Positions 25,624 through 33,732 of a stretch of 46,598 bases of DNA are shown here, piece after piece; position 1 is the stretch's first letter; every line of letters begins with the position of its first letter. A model generated the notes under the pieces. That model was not told where the DNA came from, made no database searches, and saw only the letters and a program-made list of their open reading frames with translations. The DNA is taken from assembly GCF_003432035.1 (NCBI RefSeq), contig NZ_QOHO01000036.1, forward strand, positions 1-46,598. Direction: 5' to 3'. The position numbers were made by a program, and so were the translations under genes. The stretch comes from Lacrimispora amygdalina (GTDB lineage Bacteria; Bacillota; Clostridia; Lachnospirales; Lachnospiraceae).

Positions 25624-26466
25624 ATGAGCTATAAAATCATTGGGGACAGTTGTACAGACCTGACGCCGGATCTGAAGAAAGATCCCCACTTTCAGATCAT
25701 TCCGTTAATTTTACAGGTCGGCAATACTCAGATAATAGATGATGAGACGTTTGATCAGAAGCGGTTTCTAGAGCTGGTTAAAGGCAGCAGTGAGTCTCCT
25801 AAGACAGCCTGTCCGTCTCCTGAGTTATATAAAGAGGCATTTGAATGCGAGGAGGAAGAGGTTTTTGTTGTCACTCTTTCCGAACATTTAAGCGGAAGCT
25901 ATAACAGTGCGGTTTTAGGTAAGAAGCTGTATGAAGAGGAACATGGAAAAGACAGTAAGAAGATTGCAGTGTTTGGATCAGATTCTGCTTCATGCGGACA
26001 GCTTAATATCGCTATTTACATCCAGTCTCTCTGCCAGGCATCTCTTCCCTTTGAAGAGATTGAAGATAAGGTGAGAGCCTATATTAAGAATATGAGGACC
26101 TATTTTGTGCTGGAAAGCCTTGATACGTTAAGAAAAAACGGACGGCTTACCGGACTGCAGGCCTTTTTTGCGACAGCCTTGAATATAAAGCCTGTTATGG
26201 GAGCTGAATCCGGTGTGATTATCAAGTTGGACCAGGCCAGAGGAATTAACAAAGCACTGACCCGTATGGCTGATATTGCCATAAAGGAAGCTGGAGATAC
26301 CAGGAACAAGGTACTGGCAATTGCTCATTGCAATAATCCGGAGAGGGCAGAGTTTGTAAAGCAGGAGATGTTAAAAAGAGGAGCATTTAAGGACATCATG
26401 ATTACTGATACAGCAGGTGTGGCTACGGTATATGCCAATGACGGCGGGATTATCATGACCCTGTAA
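25624..26466 (+). CDS. DegV-family fatty-acid-binding protein
   Basis: DegV/FakB proteins hold a fatty acid, and some present it to the kinase FakA for phosphorylation. The 280-residue protein begins with YKIIGDSCTDLTPDL, has the EDD-fold marks VVTLSEHLSGSYNSA and FGSDSASCGQ, and the domain-2 segment LESLDTLRKNGRLTGLQA. No fakA homologue is in the window, so whether it takes part in fatty-acid uptake is unknown. AGGAGG precedes the start. It is a single-gene unit between two terminators. Confidence 0.92.
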   Translation: MSYKIIGDSCTDLTPDLKKDPHFQIIPLILQVGNTQIIDDETFDQKRFLELVKGSSESPKTACPSPELYKEAFECEEEEVFVVTLSEHLSGSYNSAVLGKKLYEEEHGKDSKKIAVFGSDSASCGQLNIAIYIQSLCQASLPFEEIEDKVRAYIKNMRTYFVLESLDTLRKNGRLTGLQAFFATALNIKPVMGAESGVIIKLDQARGINKALTRMADIAIKEAGDTRNKVLAIAHCNNPERAEFVKQEMLKRGAFKDIMITDTAGVATVYANDGGIIMTL

Positions 26467-26497
26467 GTCGGGATGACTGTTAGTTCATACATGGAAG

Positions 26498-26557
26498 AAA
26501 AGCCGGTTTTGCAGAGAACAGGAAGAGGGGTTCCTTTCTGCAGACGAGGCTTTTTTT
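26498..26557 (+). terminator. Terminator after the degV gene
   Basis: An interrupted stem: AAAAGCC/GGCTTTT outside, GCAGA/TCTGC inside, and GGAA/TTCC at the tip, followed by T7 (26551-26557). Confidence 0.7.
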
Positions 26558-26593
26558 GTTGTCTTTCTCTGCAGCCTGCTGGGTCCTCTTCAT

Positions 26594-26622
26594 TTGACAA
26601 AACACTGGAACCAGTGTAAGAT
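26594..26622 (+). promoter_or_regulatory. Predicted promoter with a palindromic operator upstream of the CapA gene
   Basis: TTGACA (26594-26599) and TAAGAT (26617-26622) are 17 bases apart. The spacer is almost wholly filled by a perfect palindrome, ACACTGG-AA-CCAGTGT (26602-26617), placed where a repressor or MerR-type regulator would bind. The regulator is unknown. Confidence 0.6.
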
Positions 26623-26671
26623 GTAAAAATGGGAATTAATACCAGAAAATATATAATGGAAATGTTATGTA

Positions 26672-26777
26672 ATATCCACAGAAAAACGGTGGATAAGTGA
26701 GTTGCTGGGTCATAGATGGGGAAAAGAGACCAGTAATTGTGGAAAAAGTTATGAATCAATCAAAAACATGTGGAAAT
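26672..26777. repeat. Cluster of DnaA-box-like 9-mers
   Basis: Against the consensus TTATCCACA/TGTGGATAA there are one-mismatch copies at 26672-26680 (ATATCCACA), 26688-26696 (GGTGGATAA) and 26738-26746 (TGTGGAAAA), and a two-mismatch copy at 26769-26777. The first two face each other as a 7-base inverted repeat (TATCCAC/GTGGATA). The 333-base gap 26467-26799 otherwise holds a terminator and a promoter. Confidence 0.45.
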
Positions 26778-26799
26778 TATTAACAATCTGGAGGAATAA

Positions 26800-28005
26800 A
26801 TGAAGAAGACAAATGCAACGATGAAATTTCTGATTATCCTTCCCGTATTGCTTTTTGTATTGCTGGCAGGGTGGATCGGGGGAACGGAATGGAAGGTGAG
26901 ACAGGGCGGAAAAGAAGCAGTCAGCAAAGCTGACAGGAATACTCTGGTTTCTTCTGACCAACAGGCCGCTAAAGCAACCGTGGAAGAAAGCAGCAGCCTG
27001 GAAGTTCCGACTGAGGCGGAAGAGACGAAAGAGTCCGGTACGAGCCAGGAGCAAAAGCCGGTGGTTCATCTGCTTTTTGCTGGAGATATATTACTTTCTA
27101 CTCATGTTACCTCGGCATACGATAAAAGCGGGGGTATAAATGGGATACTTGATGAGGGAATGCGCAGCGAGATCAGTAAGGCAGACATCTTTATGGCAAA
27201 CCAGGAATTCCCATTCAGCAGCCGCGGTTTCGCAGCGCCGGACAAGCAGTTTACATTCCGGTTAAATCCTGACCGGGTGACAATGATGAATGAAATTGGA
27301 GTTGATATTGTAACAATTGCCAACAATCATACGCTGGATTATGGTACGGATGCGCTTTTGGATACCTGTACGGCATTAGACGGAGCAGGAATACGCTATG
27401 TCGGCGCAGGGCCGGACATGAACCGGGCGAAGCAGCTGGAAACCATGGAAGTGAATGGAAAGACCTTTGGCTTTCTTGCAGCTTCAAGAGTTTATCCTGA
27501 TCCGGACTGGGTGGCGAACAGCAAAAAGCCGGGTATGGTAAGCGGATACGATCCTTCCATACTTCTTGAGGAGATCCAAAAAGCCAGGAGTTTATGTGAC
27601 TATCTGGTAGTTTATGTACACTGGGGCGTGGAGCGGGAAGAAAAGCCCAAAGACTACCAGCGGCAGCTGGGACAGCAGATCATTGACGCAGGAGCAGATC
27701 TGGTTGTGGGAAGCCATCCCCATGTACTCCAGGGAGTGGAGTATTATAAGGGAAAACCAATCTGCTACAGCCTGGGCAATTTTATTTTCGGAAGCAGTAT
27801 TCCTAAAACAGCACTCATGAGAGCAGAGGTGGATTTTGAAGGGAATACTACCAGCCTTTCCCTTGTCCCAGGAACCTCTGGCGCCGGATTTACGAAAACA
27901 CTGACAAAACCGGAAGATATAAAAGGTTTCTACCAGTATTTCCAGGACATATCCTTTGGGATTACAATTGATGACAATGGTGTCATTCATAATAACGGCA
28001 ATTGA
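26800..28005 (+). CDS. CapA-family (PGA_cap) exported metallophosphatase-like protein
   Basis: The family is named after CapA of poly-gamma-glutamate capsule synthesis but many members have unknown roles. An N-terminal membrane anchor or signal (about residues 9-27) is followed by a Ser/Glu-rich linker to about residue 85. The PGA_cap domain shows FAGDILLSTHVTS, IVTIANNHTLDYG, YVHWGVERE and VVGSHPHVLQGVEYY with YSLGNFIFG, the usual metal-binding residues. No capB or capC neighbour exists, so capsule synthesis is unlikely; a cell-surface hydrolase is a safer description. TGGAGG precedes the ATG. It ends one base before the convergent radical SAM gene, with no terminator between. Confidence 0.88.
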   Translation: MKKTNATMKFLIILPVLLFVLLAGWIGGTEWKVRQGGKEAVSKADRNTLVSSDQQAAKATVEESSSLEVPTEAEETKESGTSQEQKPVVHLLFAGDILLSTHVTSAYDKSGGINGILDEGMRSEISKADIFMANQEFPFSSRGFAAPDKQFTFRLNPDRVTMMNEIGVDIVTIANNHTLDYGTDALLDTCTALDGAGIRYVGAGPDMNRAKQLETMEVNGKTFGFLAASRVYPDPDWVANSKKPGMVSGYDPSILLEEIQKARSLCDYLVVYVHWGVEREEKPKDYQRQLGQQIIDAGADLVVGSHPHVLQGVEYYKGKPICYSLGNFIFGSSIPKTALMRAEVDFEGNTTSLSLVPGTSGAGFTKTLTKPEDIKGFYQYFQDISFGITIDDNGVIHNNGN

Positions 28006-28006
28006 T

Positions 28007-28951
28007 TCAGACGAGGTATCTGTCACCCTGGCAGATGCCTCTTTCTTTTAATCGCTTTGCCAGAGTATTTAAGACCAGCCGTTTGTTGCCGCTCCATAAA
28101 GGTGCAAGAAGAAGTTCTTTTGGACCATCTCCGCTTAACCGGTGTATTACGACAGATGGAGGCAGAAGGGCAATACAGTCAATAACCAGATCCGTATATT
28201 CCAAAAGAGAATATACGGGGATTGTTCCATTTTTATAAAGAACCGCCAGGTCAGTTCCCTCTAGTATGTGGAGCAGCTGCAGCTTGATGCCGTCTATGCC
28301 GTGTTCTCCCAGATGCCCCAGATAGCGGATGGTTTCAAAAATCATCTCCCTGGATTCTCCCGGGAGCCCTAAAATAACGTGGGCAATCACAGTAATTCCG
28401 GCTTCTTTTAAGTTTTGGTAAGCATGATAAAAATCGGACAGGGGGTAACCTCTGCGGATGAATTCTGCCGTGGATTCATGAATGGTCTGAAGTCCCAGCT
28501 CCACCCAGACCGGCTTGATCCGGTTTAACTCTTTTAATAAAAGAATGATATCAGGTGGGAGGCAGTCCGGTCTGGTAGCAATGGAAAGAACCGCTACATC
28601 AGGCTGGGAAATGGCCTGTGTAAAGAGTTCCCGCAAATATTCTGCTGGAGCGTAGGTATTGGTATAGGACTGAAAATATGCGATATAGAGCCCGTCTTTT
28701 GTATTCATTTTTACAGACACCCGTTTTTTGGCAGACTGAATCTGTTCTGCTACGGAAGCATGAAGCTTTCTGGCTTCCGCAAATTCTCCGGAGCCACCGC
28801 TGCTGCAGAAAATACAGCCCTTTGTCCCCAGTGAACCATCACGGTTGGGGCAGGTCATACCTCCGTCTAAGGCAAGCTTATAGACTTTCTGTCCGTATTG
28901 CATTTTCAGTTCATAATCCAGGGAGTGGTAAGGCTTGTCATTCCAGAGCAT
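28007..28951 (-). CDS. TIGR01212-family radical SAM protein (YhcC-like)
   Basis: A radical SAM enzyme of unknown substrate. The iron-sulphur ligands are in CPNRDGSLGTKGCIFC, a long CxnCxxC spacing typical of this family, followed by SSGGSGEFA. Later IATRPDCLPPDI and WVELGLQTIHESTAEFIRRGY are characteristic. Length is 314 with the ATG at 28951, which has GGAGG five bases upstream; a longer N-terminus to 28963 is possible. It has its own promoter, divergent from galK. Confidence 0.92.
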   Translation of the reverse strand: MLWNDKPYHSLDYELKMQYGQKVYKLALDGGMTCPNRDGSLGTKGCIFCSSGGSGEFAEARKLHASVAEQIQSAKKRVSVKMNTKDGLYIAYFQSYTNTYAPAEYLRELFTQAISQPDVAVLSIATRPDCLPPDIILLLKELNRIKPVWVELGLQTIHESTAEFIRRGYPLSDFYHAYQNLKEAGITVIAHVILGLPGESREMIFETIRYLGHLGEHGIDGIKLQLLHILEGTDLAVLYKNGTIPVYSLLEYTDLVIDCIALLPPSVVIHRLSGDGPKELLLAPLWSGNKRLVLNTLAKRLKERGICQGDRYLV

Positions 28952-28977
28952 GAGGACCTCCAAAGTTTGATTGTTTC

Positions 28978-29006
28978 ATTTTACAAGAGGAGGAGAGGGA
29001 AGTCAA
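28978..29006 (-). promoter_or_regulatory. Predicted promoter of the radical SAM gene
   Basis: On the minus strand TTGACT (29006-29001), 17 bases, TAAAAT (28983-28978). Confidence 0.6.
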
Positions 29007-29037
29007 ATTATTTTATAGCTTTTCGTAAAATATTATA

Positions 29038-29067
29038 TTGTGAAAACTTTGGCACTTATGTTATACT
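29038..29067 (+). promoter_or_regulatory. Predicted promoter of galK
   Basis: TTGTGA (29038-29043), 18 bases, TATACT (29062-29067); moderate match. Confidence 0.45.
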
Positions 29068-29119
29068 CGAGACAATGGCGTTTGTTTGCCAATGAATGGG
29101 GAAAAGGAGAATTTGCAGC

Positions 29120-30415
29120 ATGAAAACAGATGAGACAATCCGGTTTCTGGAATCCGAAAAGGCAGGAAAACTGATGACTGCTTTATATGGGGAAGAAGCG
29201 GCAGGAGAGAATATTGTAAGATATCAGAACCTGATCAATGACTTTAAAAAACATTTTCCGGAAGAGGACGTGCTTCTATTTACATCACCCGGACGTACGG
29301 AAATAAGCGGGAATCATACAGATCACAATCACGGCAAAGTGCTGGCAGGAAGCATTAATTTAGATTGTGTTGGTGTGGCTGCAAAAAACAACAGCACCGT
29401 CGTAAATATTGTCAGTGTGACTTATAACCAGAGCTTTACCATTGATCTGACTGATTTATCCCCAAGCGATAAAAAGGCCGGAACCATAGATCTGGTAAAG
29501 GGACTTTTAAAGGGATTTTTAGAGAAAGGTTATCAGATCGGTGGGTTTAACGCCTATATAACCAGTAATGTAATCAGTGCGGCAGGAGTCAGCTCTTCTG
29601 CTTCCTTTGAGATGCTTCTCTGTTCTATATTGAATACATTTTTTAATGACAGCCGGATGGATACAGTGGCTTATGCGCATATCGGAAGATTTGCGGAGAA
29701 TGTCTATTGGGATAAGGCTTCCGGTCTGCTTGACCAGATGGCGTGTGCAGTGGGGGGGCTGATTACCATTGATTTTAAGAATCCTTCCCAGCCGGTTGTG
29801 GAGCAGATTGATTTTGATTTCGCATCCCAGAACCACAGTCTGATCATTGTCAACACAGGAAAGGGACATGCGGATTTAAGCGCCGATTATTCTTCCGTAC
29901 CGGCTGAGATGAAAAAGGTTGCTGAATTTTTTGGAAAAGAAGTCTGTGCGGATATATCAGAAGAAGATGTCATTGGCCGCTTAAATGAGGTGAGGGAATT
30001 TGCAGGCGACCGTTCCGTACTCCGTGCTCTTCACTTCTTTGAGGAAAATAAGCGTGTGGATGCAGAAGTGGCAGCATTAAAAGAGGGAAGATTTGACGAA
30101 TTCTTATCAAATATTACTGCTTCCGGAAACTCTTCATGGAAATGGCTGCAGAACTGTTTTACCAACACAAGCTTCCAGGAACAGGGAATTACGGTTGCTC
30201 TGGCACTTACGGAGCTGTTTATTGCCAGGAAAAAGAAGGGGGCGTGCAGAATACACGGAGGCGGTTTTGCCGGGGTGATTATGGCTGTTCTGCCTAATGA
30301 GATTGCAGATGAATACATTTCCTATATGGAAAAAACCATGGGAGAAGGCAATGCTTACCGGATGAGTATCAGACCTTACGGTTCCATCTGTTTTAATACA
30401 GTTGCAGAACAATAA
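29120..30415 (+). CDS. galK: Galactokinase-like GHMP kinase
   Basis: Galactokinase phosphorylates galactose at C1 as the first Leloir step. The galactokinase signature appears as GRTEISGNHTDHNHGKVLAG, with Asn replacing the common Glu in GEHTD. The GHMP ATP motif is VISAAGVSSSASFEM and motif 3 is CRIHGGGFAGVIMAV. Length 431 is slightly long for the family (~390). AAGGAG lies about ten bases before ATG 29120; an upstream ATG at 29096 includes that ribosome site and is unlikely. No galT or galE is adjacent. Substrate specificity for another sugar cannot be excluded. Confidence 0.88.
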   Translation: MKTDETIRFLESEKAGKLMTALYGEEAAGENIVRYQNLINDFKKHFPEEDVLLFTSPGRTEISGNHTDHNHGKVLAGSINLDCVGVAAKNNSTVVNIVSVTYNQSFTIDLTDLSPSDKKAGTIDLVKGLLKGFLEKGYQIGGFNAYITSNVISAAGVSSSASFEMLLCSILNTFFNDSRMDTVAYAHIGRFAENVYWDKASGLLDQMACAVGGLITIDFKNPSQPVVEQIDFDFASQNHSLIIVNTGKGHADLSADYSSVPAEMKKVAEFFGKEVCADISEEDVIGRLNEVREFAGDRSVLRALHFFEENKRVDAEVAALKEGRFDEFLSNITASGNSSWKWLQNCFTNTSFQEQGITVALALTELFIARKKKGACRIHGGGFAGVIMAVLPNEIADEYISYMEKTMGEGNAYRMSIRPYGSICFNTVAEQ

Positions 30416-30418
30416 TAA

Positions 30419-30447
30419 TTGTAAATCCTGCCATAATAGAGTACAAT
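30419..30447 (+). promoter_or_regulatory. Predicted promoter of the cytidylate kinase-like gene
   Basis: TTGTAA (30419-30424), 17 bases, TACAAT (30442-30447). Confidence 0.55.
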
Positions 30448-30498
30448 AGAAGCAAGAAATCCTTCATATATCATGTAAGGGAAAAGGAGGCAGGCATT

Positions 30499-31146
30499 AT
30501 GAATGAAAAAAGTAATCTGATCATCACCATAGGAAGACAGTACGGAAGCGGCGGACGTATTGTGGGAAAAGCTCTTGCAGAGGAACTGGGAATTCATTTT
30601 TATGATGAGGAGATTCTGACGATCACTTCGGAACAGAGTGCGGTTGGAGAAGTTTTTTTTCGCCTTGCAGATGAAAAAGCCGGCAATAATTTACTATACC
30701 GGATTGTCAGCGGATTAAAGCCTCAGCTTGGAAGACCTTCCACCGATGCAGACATAGTAAAACCGGAGAATTTATTCCGTTTTCAGTCACAGGTCATAAA
30801 AGAACTGGCGAAAGAGGAATCCTGTATCATTGCCGGAAGATGTGCGGACTATATTTTAAGCCGTGATGAAGAGAATGTTCCGGGACTTGTGAAAATATTT
30901 GTTTATGCGGATACACCCACACTGGTTCAAAGAACCATGGAAGTTGATAAGGTGGATGAGAAAGAAGCAGCGAAGCGTGTAAAGAAAATTAACAAAGAGC
31001 GGAAAGAATACTACCGCTATTATACCGGAGAAAACTGGGAAGACTGGAACAACTATGATCTTATCATTAATACCAGCCGGATTGATTTGGAGCAGACAGC
31101 CAGGCTGATTAAGGATTATATAAAATTAAGAGGAATTGAAGCCTGA
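30499..31146 (+). CDS. Cytidylate kinase-like family protein
   Basis: A 215-residue P-loop kinase of the cytidylate kinase-like family (AAA/Cmk-2 type), common in Clostridia. The N-terminus ITIGRQYGSGGRIVGKALAEEL holds the phosphate-binding loop, EESCIIAGRCADYIL the middle motif, and the lid region has KRVKKINKERKEYYRYYTG. The true substrate is uncertain, since genuine Cmk enzymes are a separate branch. AAAAGGAGG precedes the ATG. Confidence 0.88.
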   Translation: MNEKSNLIITIGRQYGSGGRIVGKALAEELGIHFYDEEILTITSEQSAVGEVFFRLADEKAGNNLLYRIVSGLKPQLGRPSTDADIVKPENLFRFQSQVIKELAKEESCIIAGRCADYILSRDEENVPGLVKIFVYADTPTLVQRTMEVDKVDEKEAAKRVKKINKERKEYYRYYTGENWEDWNNYDLIINTSRIDLEQTARLIKDYIKLRGIEA

Positions 31147-31152
31147 AAGATA

Positions 31153-31181
31153 TTGTAAAACCGTTGACGCAGAGATATAAT
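31153..31181 (+). promoter_or_regulatory. Predicted promoter ahead of an attenuator-like hairpin
   Basis: TTGTAA (31153-31158), 17 bases, perfect TATAAT (31176-31181). Its transcripts would start near 31188 and run straight into the terminator at 31198-31232. Confidence 0.55.
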
Positions 31182-31197
31182 GAATATTAGAAGTGAG

Positions 31198-31232
31198 AAA
31201 AGCCGGCTGGAATAATTTCCACTGGCTTTTTT
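31198..31232 (+). terminator. Terminator, possibly an attenuator for the next diguanylate cyclase gene
   Basis: AAAAGCC (31198-31204)/GGCTTTT (31224-31230) and TGGAA/TTCCA with a TAAT loop, followed by T-rich sequence. It may end the kinase transcript and also act inside the leader of the next gene. Confidence 0.75.
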
Positions 31233-31266
31233 CAGAAAACGTATTTTCAGAACGGAGATCACTTAT

Positions 31267-33117
31267 ATGAACTACGGAAGAGACTCCAGGATTACATCTG
31301 TGATCGCGGGCATGTTCAGTGTTCTTATTTTGCTGGTCCTTGCTTTTATTTTCTTATCCAGTCAGCAGGAAAAGCTGAATCAGGAATTCAATCAGTTGAT
31401 TTACTCAAGTCTTACTTCCTTTACAGATGCACAGAAAAATCAGATCTTAAAGATAGCCGATGATGCAGGGGATATAAGATCCGGCGTGGAATGTATGATG
31501 GAGGCAGCCGGTCTGTCTCCGGAAGATCAATGGCTGAATACTTACCTGACGAAGATGGAGCAGGAGAATCCGGATTATCAACTGAATTATGTCTCATGCA
31601 GCAATTGGAAAGAAACCATATCCGGAGAAGGAAGACGAGAGCTTTATGAACAGGTTTTAAACAGGAAGACGGGTGTACTGGATATTGAGGGTCCCCTGGA
31701 AAACCAAACGGGATACATATTTTTAGCGGCCGGGCCGCTGAACGTAAATGGCAGGATAGCAGGGGTTTTGTTTACCGGTTTTGAGACGAAAGAGCTGGGT
31801 GAAGGAGCCGGAACGCATATGCCGTTTAAAAAGATCTATACACTGATCATAGAACCGGATGGCAGAATTCTTTATTCCAATGGTGATCAGAATTTAAGAA
31901 ACGGCAATTTATTTTCCTCCGTCAAAAGCGATGAGATTGAAAGCCAGAGTACAGAAGCTATTAAAACAAGAATTAAAAAAGAAGATTCTTTTACTACCTC
32001 TTTTTCCAGGAACGGAAAAGATTATTATATTTCGGTGATGAAAACAGGGGTAAATGACTGGAGCCTTGTTAATTTTGTCCGTTCTCCTGATGTCATGCTG
32101 CATTCGGAATATGTATTCGGTATGTTTTTTGGAACGGCTCTTCTGCTGATCCTGCTGACACTTGCTGGATGCAGCTGGATATTCTTATTATTTTACAAAC
32201 AAAAACAGAAACTCCAGCTGGAGACAGAACGTTATTCGGTTCTGTCCCAGTTCACAGACACACTGCTTTACGAGTACGATTATGATACAGACACCATAGA
32301 ATTTACATCCAATGCCAGAAGAAAACTATTCCTGGAGAGATTAAAGACTAGAGGGGTTTTAAGGCTGAACAGAGGCGGGTATTTAATCCACCCCGATGAC
32401 TGGCAGAACGGAGACCGTCTCCGGTGGGCGCTGCTTGGCAGTAAGCCGGAAGAGGTGCGGTATTGCAGAATCCGCTTAAAAGGACAATCGGGAGAATACC
32501 GGTGGTTCAGCTGCCAGTATAAAATACTTTCCGGACAAGCTGACCGTAAATCCCGCATGGTTGGCAAGCTGGAAGACATTACCGATCAGCTGGGAAGAGA
32601 GGAGATGCTCCTTAACCGCGCAAGAAAGGACCCGTTAACTGGTGTGTATAACCGGTCGGGTGAGCAGATTATCGACGGAAAACTGGCGCTTTTAAGCAGC
32701 GGTGTTTTCTTCATGATTGATCTGGATAATTTTAAGGAAATCAATGATTCCTGCGGACATGCGGCAGGCGACCAGGTTTTAACCAGAGTAGCGGAAGCGC
32801 TTGATAAGCTGGTGGGCAGGGATGGGATTGTGGCAAGAGTAGGCGGAGATGAGTTTGTGGTCTTCATTCCTGAGAACTTGGAGGTACAGCAGATTACTGA
32901 TATGGCGGAGTCTATTCTTGAACTGATGGATCATACGGAAGAGGGATACTACACGGTGATCCGGGTTTCTGCAAGCATCGGCATCGCCGTTGCTCCAAAA
33001 GATGGGAGCAGCTATGAAGAACTGTATAGTGCGGCAGATAAGGCCATGTACTACATCAAGCAGAACAGTAAAAAGGGGTTTGCCTTTTATAAAGGAGAAG
33101 GAAAGGAACATATATAA
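31267..33117 (+). CDS. Membrane sensor diguanylate cyclase with PAS and GGDEF domains
   Basis: A 616-residue protein that probably makes cyclic di-GMP. A first membrane segment (about residues 11-30), an external sensor region to about 278, a second membrane segment (about 280-306) and a cytoplasmic PAS domain (about 320-440, PAS_3 style with ending GKLEDITDQ) lead to a GGDEF domain. The GGDEF motif in VARVGGDEFVVF is intact. The RxxD I-site is absent (the matching positions read GRDG), so product inhibition at that site is not expected, unlike the cyclase at 117-1544. CGGAGAT precedes the ATG. It has a promoter and hairpin in its leader. Confidence 0.9.
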   Translation: MNYGRDSRITSVIAGMFSVLILLVLAFIFLSSQQEKLNQEFNQLIYSSLTSFTDAQKNQILKIADDAGDIRSGVECMMEAAGLSPEDQWLNTYLTKMEQENPDYQLNYVSCSNWKETISGEGRRELYEQVLNRKTGVLDIEGPLENQTGYIFLAAGPLNVNGRIAGVLFTGFETKELGEGAGTHMPFKKIYTLIIEPDGRILYSNGDQNLRNGNLFSSVKSDEIESQSTEAIKTRIKKEDSFTTSFSRNGKDYYISVMKTGVNDWSLVNFVRSPDVMLHSEYVFGMFFGTALLLILLTLAGCSWIFLLFYKQKQKLQLETERYSVLSQFTDTLLYEYDYDTDTIEFTSNARRKLFLERLKTRGVLRLNRGGYLIHPDDWQNGDRLRWALLGSKPEEVRYCRIRLKGQSGEYRWFSCQYKILSGQADRKSRMVGKLEDITDQLGREEMLLNRARKDPLTGVYNRSGEQIIDGKLALLSSGVFFMIDLDNFKEINDSCGHAAGDQVLTRVAEALDKLVGRDGIVARVGGDEFVVFIPENLEVQQITDMAESILELMDHTEEGYYTVIRVSASIGIAVAPKDGSSYEELYSAADKAMYYIKQNSKKGFAFYKGEGKEHI

Positions 33118-33167
33118 AACCGGAATCAGCTGACCTGTCATTTTGGAACAGCTGTCTCCGGTTTTTT
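33116..33167 (+). terminator. Terminator after the second diguanylate cyclase
   Basis: AAAACCGGA (33116-33124)/TCCGGTTTT (33157-33165) with inner CAGCTG repeats, followed by T6. Confidence 0.8.
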
Positions 33168-33172
33168 GTTGT

Positions 33173-33595
33173 TCAATCCGGGAAATGGGTATTTTTTTTA
33201 CAAAATTTGTTTTTTCCGCAGCAGATATCCGCTTTGCTCTGATCCGTGCAATGTCCCAGCAGACCTCTCCGTCTGGAGCAATTCTTTCCGCAGCAGAACC
33301 GGGATTCGGGGCACAGAGTATAGTTCCCGCCCTTTATGATCAGTTTTTTTCCATTCACGATAGCATCAGAGACTTTACTTCTGGCACTGTCATAGATTGC
33401 CTGGACCGTTGTTCTTGCCACATTCATTTGTTGGGAGCATTCATTCTGGGTTAGATGAAGGTGGTCTATCAAACGGATCACTTCATATTCGTCCACGGAC
33501 ATCTCTACAGTCATTAACTTCTCTTTGTTGCAGGGGGCGAATTCTATTGTTTCAGGCAATTCACATACACGGCGTTGTTTTACGGGTCTGGCCAT
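33173..33595 (-). CDS. DUF134-family DNA-binding-like protein with Cys-rich tail
   Basis: A 140-residue protein starting MARPVKQRRVC, the DUF134 hallmark. The helix-turn-helix-like centre (VDEYEVIRLIDHLHLTQNECSQQMNVARTTVQAIYDSARSKV) suggests a regulator. The C-terminus has a Cys-rich stretch (CPESRFCCGKNC) that could bind metal or an iron-sulphur cluster. DUF134 genes often sit near NifX/NifB-like iron-molybdenum cofactor proteins, but none is seen here. ATG 33595 lies behind GAGGTGAC; an in-frame GTG at 33607 overlaps that site. Its own promoter separates it from the upstream CoA-disulfide reductase gene. Confidence 0.85.
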   Translation of the reverse strand: MARPVKQRRVCELPETIEFAPCNKEKLMTVEMSVDEYEVIRLIDHLHLTQNECSQQMNVARTTVQAIYDSARSKVSDAIVNGKKLIIKGGNYTLCPESRFCCGKNCSRRRGLLGHCTDQSKADICCGKNKFCKKNTHFPD

Positions 33596-33625
33596 CTTAT
33601 CTGTCACCTCATTTCAAATAAGGTT

Positions 33626-33654
33626 AGTATATCTGTAGTTGACTCAAATGTCAA
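33626..33654 (-). promoter_or_regulatory. Predicted promoter of the DUF134 gene
   Basis: On the minus strand a perfect TTGACA (33654-33649), 17 bases, TATACT (33631-33626). Confidence 0.7.
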
Positions 33655-33685
33655 TCATACTGCAGGGGAAGGAATACATATCAGT

Positions 33686-33721
33686 AAAAAAACGGAATCA
33701 GAAGCTGAACTTCCGATTCCG
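33686..33721 (-). terminator. Terminator after the CoA-disulfide reductase gene
   Basis: Read on the minus strand, CGGAATC (33721-33715) pairs with GATTCCG (33699-33693), with further GGAAG/CTTCT pairing inside, followed by T7. Confidence 0.75.
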
Positions 33722-33732
33722 TGCTTTCCCGA

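Noticed and set aside
26467-26799. Replication origin
   Set aside because: DnaA-like boxes are present, but there is no dnaA, dnaN or other origin-type neighbour and no clear unwinding element. A regulatory or chance cluster is more likely.
26800-28005. Poly-gamma-glutamate capsule locus
   Set aside because: Only a CapA-like protein is present, without the CapB or CapC partners needed for capsule synthesis.
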